In this document: positions 59,104 to 63,835 of the stretch, one piece after another
Position numbering within the stretch: position 1 is the first letter of the stretch
How the letters are laid out: each line of letters starts with the position of its first letter
Assembly: GCF_900113615.1 (NCBI RefSeq)
Contig: NZ_FOPZ01000020.1
Span: 1 to 63,835 of the forward strand
Direction: 5' to 3'
DNA: 63,835 bases
Origin: Halorubrum aquaticum
Lineage (GTDB): Archaea > Halobacteriota > Halobacteria > Halobacteriales > Haloferacaceae
Position numbers and translations under genes: made by a program
The notes under the pieces: model-generated
What the model was told of the DNA's origin: nothing
Database searches by the model: none
Seen by the model: the letters and a program-made list of their open reading frames with translations, nothing else

Positions 59104-60306
59104 ATGGACGCAGACGAGATGGACTTTCCGACGCCGGACTCGGACGTCGACTCGATCGCACCCGAAACGCTCAAAGACCGCATCGACGACGGGGAGTCGG
59201 TGACGTTGCTCGACGCGCGGATGTCGAGCGACTACGAGGAGTGGCGCATCGACGGCGAGAACGTCGAATCGATCAACGCGCCCTACTTCCACTTCCTCGA
59301 CGAGGAGATCGACGACGCCGTCCTCGATTCGATCCCCGACGACGAGCACGTCACCGTGCTCTGTGCGAAGGGCGGCGCGAGCGAGTACGTCGCGGGCGCG
59401 CTCGCCGACCGCGGCTACGACGTCGACCACCTCGAGGACGGGATGAACGGCTGGGCGTCGATCTACGAGGCCCACGAGGTGACCGGCTACGACGGCCCGG
59501 GAACGCTCCTCCAGTACCAGCGCCCCTCGAGCGGCTGTCTCGGCTACCTGCTGTACGACGACGACGAGGCCGCGGTCGTCGACCCGCTCCGCGCGTTCAC
59601 CGACCGCTACCTCGCGGACGCCGCGGAACTCGGCGTCGAGCTGACGTACGCGTTCGACACCCACGTGCACGCGGACCACGTCTCGGGGCTCCGCGAGCTG
59701 GCCGACGAGGGCGTCGAGGCGGTCCTGCCGTCCGCCGCCGCCGACCGCGGCGTCACCTACGCCGACGAGGTCACGCTGACGACCGACGGCGACGAGTTCA
59801 CGGTCGGGGACGCGGCGGTCGAGACGACCTTCACGCCCGGTCACACCACCGGGATGACCTCCTATCTGCTCGGCGGAAGCCTGCTCGCGACCGGTGACGG
59901 CCTCTTCATCGAGAGCGTCGCCCGCCCGGACCTCGAGGAGGGCGACGAGGGCGCCCCCGAGGCCGCCCGGATGCTGTACGACTCGCTACAGAACCGCGTT
60001 CTGTCGTTCGATGACGACGTCCTCGTCGGCGGTGCGCACTTCAGCGACGCGGCCGAATCCGCCGCTGACGGCACGTACACCGCGCCGATCGGCGAACTCC
60101 GCGAGCGTATGGACGCGCTCTCGGCCGACGAGGATACCTTCGTCGAGACCGTCCTCGCGGACATGCCGCCCAGACCGGCCAACTACGAGGAGGTCATCGC
60201 CACCAACCTCGGGCAGAACGCCGTCGACGACGACGAGGCGTTCGCGCTCGAACTCGGCCCGAACAACTGCGCCGCGAGCCAGGACGCGCTCACGAGCGAC
60301 GACTGA
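59104..60306 (+). CDS. Rhodanese / metallo-beta-lactamase fusion (persulfide dioxygenase-like)
   Basis: 400 residues. Rhodanese domain first (LLDARMSSDYEEWRIDGE, active-site Cys in VTVLCAKGGASEYV near residue 84), then an ETHE1-like MBL domain (DTHVHADHVSG, TFTPGHTTGMTSYLLG, ATGDGLFIES, GGAHFSDA). The MBL metal ligands are in place. Such fusions oxidise glutathione- or other thiol-persulfides and handle sulfane sulfur. The last 60 residues (ADMPPRPANYEEVIATNLG) are typical of the family. Own promoter; divergent from tusA-dsrE2A. Confidence 0.87.
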   Translation: MDADEMDFPTPDSDVDSIAPETLKDRIDDGESVTLLDARMSSDYEEWRIDGENVESINAPYFHFLDEEIDDAVLDSIPDDEHVTVLCAKGGASEYVAGALADRGYDVDHLEDGMNGWASIYEAHEVTGYDGPGTLLQYQRPSSGCLGYLLYDDDEAAVVDPLRAFTDRYLADAAELGVELTYAFDTHVHADHVSGLRELADEGVEAVLPSAAADRGVTYADEVTLTTDGDEFTVGDAAVETTFTPGHTTGMTSYLLGGSLLATGDGLFIESVARPDLEEGDEGAPEAARMLYDSLQNRVLSFDDDVLVGGAHFSDAAESAADGTYTAPIGELRERMDALSADEDTFVETVLADMPPRPANYEEVIATNLGQNAVDDDEAFALELGPNNCAASQDALTSDD

Positions 60307-60378
60307 TCCGATCGTGACTCTCGATCAGACCGCGATCCGACACGCGACGGATCCGGCCACGACCGGCGGTGACCGCCG

Positions 60379-60903
60379 ATGATCGCCGGCGTTCTCGCCG
60401 ACCTGCTCGGAGCCGGCACCGTCGACGCGCTGTTTCCGAACGGGATCTCGCGGTACGCGATCGGCGGGCTGCTCGTCGGGCTCGGGACCGTCCTGATCTA
60501 CCTCGGTACGGGGATCACGGCGGGCGCGAGCACGTTCCTCGAGTCGACGCTCTCGTACGTCTCGGGGCGGTCCCGGTTCACGCAGTACCGCCCGTCGCGC
60601 GACTGGCGCGTCGTGTTCACCCTCGGGATAATCGGCGGCGCGGCCGTCTACGCGCTGATCTATCAGGGTGACCCCTGGTCGATCGCGGGCAGTGCTTGGA
60701 CGACCGAGGTCTCGCCGTGGCGGCTGTTCCTCGGCGGGATCCTCGTCGGGATCGGCACCCGCGTCGGGAAGGGGTGTACCTCCGGCCACGGCATCTGCGG
60801 CGTGGGGTCGGTCTCCCGCACGTCGCTCGTCGGCGTGGCGACGTTCCTCGTCGTCGCGATCGTGACCGCGAACGCGGTCTCGGCGCTGGGGGTGGGGCTT
60901 TGA
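60379..60903 (+). CDS. YeeE/YedE-family transporter half (first)
   Basis: 174 residues with five or so membrane segments and the signature GTRVGKGCTSGHGICGVG (conserved Cys pair) plus GTGITAGASTFLES. YeeE-type proteins import thiosulfate or related sulfur compounds. Stop overlaps the start of the second half (TTGA). Confidence 0.87.
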   Translation: MIAGVLADLLGAGTVDALFPNGISRYAIGGLLVGLGTVLIYLGTGITAGASTFLESTLSYVSGRSRFTQYRPSRDWRVVFTLGIIGGAAVYALIYQGDPWSIAGSAWTTEVSPWRLFLGGILVGIGTRVGKGCTSGHGICGVGSVSRTSLVGVATFLVVAIVTANAVSALGVGL

Positions 60904-61358
60904 GCCGACATCCCCTCTTCATGCCGCTGATACTCGTCGGCGGGCTCGTCTTCGGTTTCGGGCTCGGGTTCAGCCACATGGCCCGTCCGGAGGTCGTCCT
61001 GGATTTCCTGACGTTCGACGACTTCGGGCTGCTGTTCGTGATGTTCGGCGGCTCGATCGTCGCCGGCATCGCGTTCTGGACGCTGCCGAAGCTGCGCGAT
61101 TCGGCCCCGTTGACGGGGCGGCCGTACGGTCGTCGGCTGAAGTCGTTCGACCGGAACGTCCTCGTCGGCGGCTCGATCTTCGGCGTCGGCTGGGGGCTCT
61201 CGGGGATCTGCCCCGGCGCGGCCTACGCCAGCCTCGGCGTCGGCAACTGGCCGATCCTCTACGCGATCGGCGGGATGTTCATCGGCGCGTACGCACAGGG
61301 CGTCTGGCGCAGCCGGGACGCCGCCGACGCGAGCGCGGCCGCGCCGAGCGACGACTGA
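60900..61358 (+). CDS. YeeE/YedE-family transporter half (second)
   Basis: 152 residues from TTG 60900, within the previous stop; ATG 60921 is an alternative giving 145 residues. Membrane helices near 8-24, 46-66, 97-116 and 123-138. Motifs GFGLGFSHMARPEVVLDFL and GWGLSGICPGAAYAS, with the conserved Cys. Together with the first half it matches one full YeeE transporter split in two. Ends the sulfur cluster. Confidence 0.85.
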   Translation: MSRHPLFMPLILVGGLVFGFGLGFSHMARPEVVLDFLTFDDFGLLFVMFGGSIVAGIAFWTLPKLRDSAPLTGRPYGRRLKSFDRNVLVGGSIFGVGWGLSGICPGAAYASLGVGNWPILYAIGGMFIGAYAQGVWRSRDAADASAAAPSDD

Positions 61359-61448
61359 CCCGCGCGCTCTCGCTCCCGTATCCCGGCCGTCATCCCGCCG
61401 CGTCTCCCTCTCGCACCGTTCGCCGCGGTCACGCCACGATACGACACC

Positions 61449-62714
61449 ATGACGAACGAACACTCAGATTCGACCGCCTCGCCCGTCCCGACCGACCGGG
61501 TCGTCGAGATCGCGACCGACCTGCTCGGGTTCGACACGCGGAACCCGCCCGGTGACGTCCGCGAGATCGTCGACCACGTCGACGACCTGCTGTCGGCCGC
61601 CGGCTTCGAGACCGAGCGCGTCGCCACCGATCCGGCGAAGCCGAACCTGCTCGCGACCCTGCCCGGTCGGACGGACCGAACCCTGTTGTACAACGGCCAC
61701 GTCGACACCGTCCCGTTCGACGCCGACGCGTGGACGCGCGATCCGCTGGGAGAGCGGGAGGGAGACCGGATCTACGGCCGCGGGGCGACCGACATGAAGG
61801 GGCCGCTCGCGGCGATGCTGGCCGCCGGGGAGACGCTCGCCGCGGGCGACGCCGCTCTCCCGGTCACCCTCGCTTTCGCGGTCGTGAGCGACGAGGAGAC
61901 CGGCGGGGACGCCGGCGTCGACACGCTCGTCGCGAGCGACGCGTTCGACCGGCTCGCTCCCGACGCCTGCGTCATCGGCGAGACGACCTGTTCGCGGGGC
62001 CGCCACTCGGTCACCGTCGCCGACCGCGGGAGCATCTGGCTGACGCTGCGCGCCGAGGGGACCGCCGCACACGGCTCGCGTCCCTCGCTCGGCGACAACG
62101 CGATCGATCGGCTCTGGGCGGCCGTCTCGCTGCTCCGTTCGCGGCTCACGGCCCGGGAGTTCGACCTCGACGCGACGCTCCGGCCGATCGTCGAGGAGTC
62201 CGTCGAGTACTACGAACCGACGCTCGGTGTGGACGCAGCGCGCGACCTGTTCGAGCACCCGACGGTGAACCTCGGGACGATCGAGGGCGGCGAGGCGGTG
62301 AACACCGTCCCGGACGCGGCCACCGCCCGGCTGGACGTGCGGCTGACCGCGGGCGTCGAGACCGCGGACGTGCTCGCCGACGTCCGTGACTGCCTCGACG
62401 ACTTCCCTGCGGTCTCGATCGCCGACGTGAGCTGGTCGGTGGGGAGCCACGAGTCCGTCGACGGACCGCTCGTCGACGCCGTGACGACCGTGGCGACCGC
62501 CGTCTCGGGCGAGCGCGTCTTCCGCCGGAGCGCCACCGGCGGCGGTGACGCGAAGACCTTCCGGCACGCCGGCGTCCCGACCGTGGAGTTCGCGTTCGGC
62601 ACCGACACGGTCCACGCGGTCGACGAGTACACCACGCTCGAGGCGCTGGCGGGCAACGCCGCGGCGTACGCCCGGCTGCCGGCGATGTGGGCCGAGCGAG
62701 TCGACGGACGGTAG
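61449..62714 (+). CDS. M20-family metallopeptidase (ArgE/DapE-like)
   Basis: 421 residues. Zinc ligands NGHVDTVP, RGATDMKGPLAAML, SDEETGGDAGVD, VIGETTCSRGRH; dimerisation domain from about 190 (ADRGSIWLTLRAEGTAAHGSRP); C-terminal His in GTDTVHAVDEYTT. Deacylates N-acyl amino acids or dipeptides; ArgE, DapE and peptidase T-like activities cannot be told apart. Start ATG 61449. Confidence 0.87.
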   Translation: MTNEHSDSTASPVPTDRVVEIATDLLGFDTRNPPGDVREIVDHVDDLLSAAGFETERVATDPAKPNLLATLPGRTDRTLLYNGHVDTVPFDADAWTRDPLGEREGDRIYGRGATDMKGPLAAMLAAGETLAAGDAALPVTLAFAVVSDEETGGDAGVDTLVASDAFDRLAPDACVIGETTCSRGRHSVTVADRGSIWLTLRAEGTAAHGSRPSLGDNAIDRLWAAVSLLRSRLTAREFDLDATLRPIVEESVEYYEPTLGVDAARDLFEHPTVNLGTIEGGEAVNTVPDAATARLDVRLTAGVETADVLADVRDCLDDFPAVSIADVSWSVGSHESVDGPLVDAVTTVATAVSGERVFRRSATGGGDAKTFRHAGVPTVEFAFGTDTVHAVDEYTTLEALAGNAAAYARLPAMWAERVDGR

Positions 62715-62742
62715 GGCGGGCCCCGTCCCTCCGGAAGCGAGC

Positions 62743-62784
62743 CTTTAAGCCGCTCCGAAACCAATAGTGTGTATGAATTCCAAT
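62743..62784 (+). promoter_or_regulatory. Promoter and start-site element of the thioredoxin-like gene
   Basis: TATA box ctttaagc (62743-62750) is 23-30 bases before ATG 62773. Two direct repeats follow: ccaatagtgtgt (62761-62772) at the transcription start and ccaatactgtgt (62780-62791) just inside the coding region. They match the ccaatattgtgt element of the tusA-dsrE2A genes except at one position. Confidence 0.55.
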
Positions 62785-63150
62785 ACTGTGTCGTCGGATG
62801 GCGACGATCTCGCTGGAGGTGCTTCCCGCGGCCGTCCGACCTCGCTCGCCGACGAGGCCGCCCTCGAGGAGTTCCTCGCCGGCACGGACGCGGCGCTCGT
62901 CGAGTTCTACACCGACGGCTGCGGGATCTGCGCCAGCATGGAACCCGTCCTCGGCAACGTCGCCCGCGAGCTCGACGTCGACGTGGCGCTCGTGAACCCG
63001 CGCGACGACCCGCCGCTCGTCGAGCGCTTCGACGTTCGCAGCGTCCCGCTCTTCGTCCTCTTCGTCGACGGCGAGCCGGTCGCGCGTCGCGCTGAGGGGT
63101 TCATCCCGGGCGACGATCTGGCCGCGTGGGTAGCGGAACACGTCGAGTAA
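62773..63150 (+). CDS. Thioredoxin-like protein
   Basis: 125 residues. The active site is TDGCGICASMEPVLG (CGIC, a variant of WCGPC without the Trp), followed by DVRSVPLFVLFVDGEPV (cis-Pro). A GTG two codons upstream is also possible. CGIC-type thioredoxins often serve as reductases or sensors. TATA box and a TATTGTGT-type pair of repeats suggest it belongs to the sulfur/thiol regulon. Confidence 0.85.
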   Translation: MNSNTVSSDGDDLAGGASRGRPTSLADEAALEEFLAGTDAALVEFYTDGCGICASMEPVLGNVARELDVDVALVNPRDDPPLVERFDVRSVPLFVLFVDGEPVARRAEGFIPGDDLAAWVAEHVE

Positions 63151-63236
63151 CGGGTCGAGATCCGGTCCTCGAACTCCTGTTCGTCGGAGCCGTTCTCGTT
63201 CGAGACGACTGGTCGCTGAATAGTGCTACTAGTACG

Positions 63237-63690
63237 GTTGTTTCAGTAATGATCGAGGTGAGGAGAAGGGAGTAGTTGCCGGCGCGGTGAACGCGACTGG
63301 GAAGAATACGTCCAAAGCCCCAGCCGCGAGGACTCGCGCGGCTCGCTGTGCTCCTCGTCACTCACTGCGTTCGCTTCTGCGGTGCTTACTTCACCGGGCT
63401 TCGTCCTTCCGAGAGACTTCGTCTCTCGACTTCCCGCTCGCTGTGCTCGCGGGAATCGCGACTGCCCCTTTGAGTCCCACCCTACACAGCACCGCACCCG
63501 CACCTCATGCCTCCCCAGCCTCGTCGCCGGCGGCAGAGCCGCCGGCTGCCAGAGGCGCGGAGCGCCTCGCTGCCGCTCGCTCCGCTCGCGGCGTCCCTCG
63601 CGGGCGGTTCGCGGTCGCCTACGGCGACCACTCACCGGCGCAGGGCGAGAGCGAAGCTCTCGCTTGAAGCCGGCGGCTCCGCCGCCGGCG
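63237..63690. repeat. Hairpin-rich intergenic region with six perfect triloop hairpins
   Basis: Perfect stems with 3-base loops lie at 63410-63428 (8 bp), 63526-63546 (9 bp), 63552-63568 (7 bp), 63613-63629 (7 bp), 63645-63663 (8 bp) and 63669-63689 (9 bp). GCTCGCTGTGCTC occurs twice (63341-63353 and 63436-63448). The region (63151-63717) lies between two convergent genes. It resembles interspersed non-coding repeats common in some haloarchaeal genomes. The open frames through it lack protein-like composition. Confidence 0.75.
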
Positions 63691-63717
63691 ACGCCACCGC
63701 AATCGATCGCTCACTCC

Positions 63718-63835
63718 TTAGACTGTACTGAACAGCGTGGATCGATCGAGTCCCCGACGGAGCCGTCGAAGACGATTGATTTGACCGTTCTCCAGCAGTT
63801 TTTCGAGGAGTGGTCCCGAAGAAACGGACGACGCG
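63718..63835 (-). CDS. C-terminus of a minus-strand protein (partial, unrecognised)
   Basis: 38 residues from the window end to a TAA at 63718-63720, reading LLEKLLENGQINRLRRLRRG and then LDRSTLFSTV. Basic, amphipathic, no family recognised. The frame is open to the window edge; the rest would lie outside. It would make the hairpin region a convergent intergenic spacer. Confidence 0.35.
   Translation of the reverse strand, partial: ASSVSSGPLLEKLLENGQINRLRRLRRGLDRSTLFSTV

Noticed and set aside
63151-63717. Protein-coding frames through the hairpin-rich region
   Set aside because: They are rich in Arg, Ser and Gly with no acidic bias, and are interrupted; the perfect hairpins explain the open frames better.
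1-63835. tRNA or rRNA genes
   Set aside because: I looked for tRNA-like T-arm patterns and rRNA segments and found none that I can support; a tRNA search program would be decisive.

Overview
This window is chromosomal DNA of a haloarchaeon (class Halobacteria). Most of it is very GC-rich and encodes acidic, Asp/Glu-rich proteins. Many genes have a TATA-like box about 23-35 bases before the first codon, which fits leaderless transcripts. Marker genes are archaeal: RNA polymerase subunit F, ribosomal protein L21e, a transcription factor S relative, MptA, RibL, a type IV pilus ATPase/membrane pair and a haloarchaeal ba3-type oxidase. The genus is not fixed by the sequence; a Halorubrum-like organism is only a guess from GC content and the style of the intergenic repeats.

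Layout. (1) 1-7,480 is visibly less GC-rich and looks like an accessory island. It holds an ArsR-type regulator cut by the window edge, a 34-residue Cys-Cys peptide, a minus-strand operon (orphan NuoCD, zinc protein, methyltransferase, DUF3784-like membrane protein, amidohydrolase), a divergent HTH-10 regulator and an epoxide-hydrolase-like enzyme. (2) 7,500-25,900 is ordinary high-GC sequence: thioesterase, giant FAD/Fe-S D-lactate dehydrogenase, an FtsZ-derived zinc-ribbon protein divergent from a pilus ATPase and membrane subunit, a PPOX flavoprotein divergent from a thioredoxin, a HemAT oxygen sensor, a lipoprotein, asparaginase, a DUF255 protein and a TrmB regulator. (3) 25,900-35,300 is a respiratory copper/haem block: ba3 oxidase subunits, small membrane subunits, a CcoI-type copper ATPase, and a fused haem A synthase/haem O synthase. 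(4) 35,300-55,700 is mainly housekeeping: RibL, a JAMM protease, a DHH/OB/S1 nuclease-like protein, phospholipase D-like protein, CspA, HEAT-repeat protein, old yellow enzyme, a TFS paralogue, split MetE, and the conserved L21e-RpoF-DUF655-KsgA-HemK2 block with an MscS channel inserted, then MptA. (5) 55,800-61,400 is a sulfur-handling cluster: two TusA proteins, a sulfide:quinone-reductase-like flavoprotein, DUF1641, DsrE2A, a rhodanese/metallo-beta-lactamase fusion and two YeeE-type transporter halves. (6) An M20 peptidase, a thioredoxin-like protein and a hairpin-rich convergent intergenic region end the window.

The most coherent new hypothesis is a sulfur/persulfide regulon. An AT-rich element with core TATTGTGT (or its complement) lies in promoter regions of the PPOX/thioredoxin pair, the tusA-sqr operon, the tusA-dsrE2A operon and the terminal thioredoxin, with a weaker version before the rhodanese/MBL gene. 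At 17,356-17,378 it forms a perfect inverted repeat over the TATA region. The regulator is not identified. Other notable items are the degenerate FtsZ homologue with a zinc ribbon beside pilus genes, the TFS paralogue without the acidic cleavage motif, and a run of six perfect triloop hairpins near the right end.
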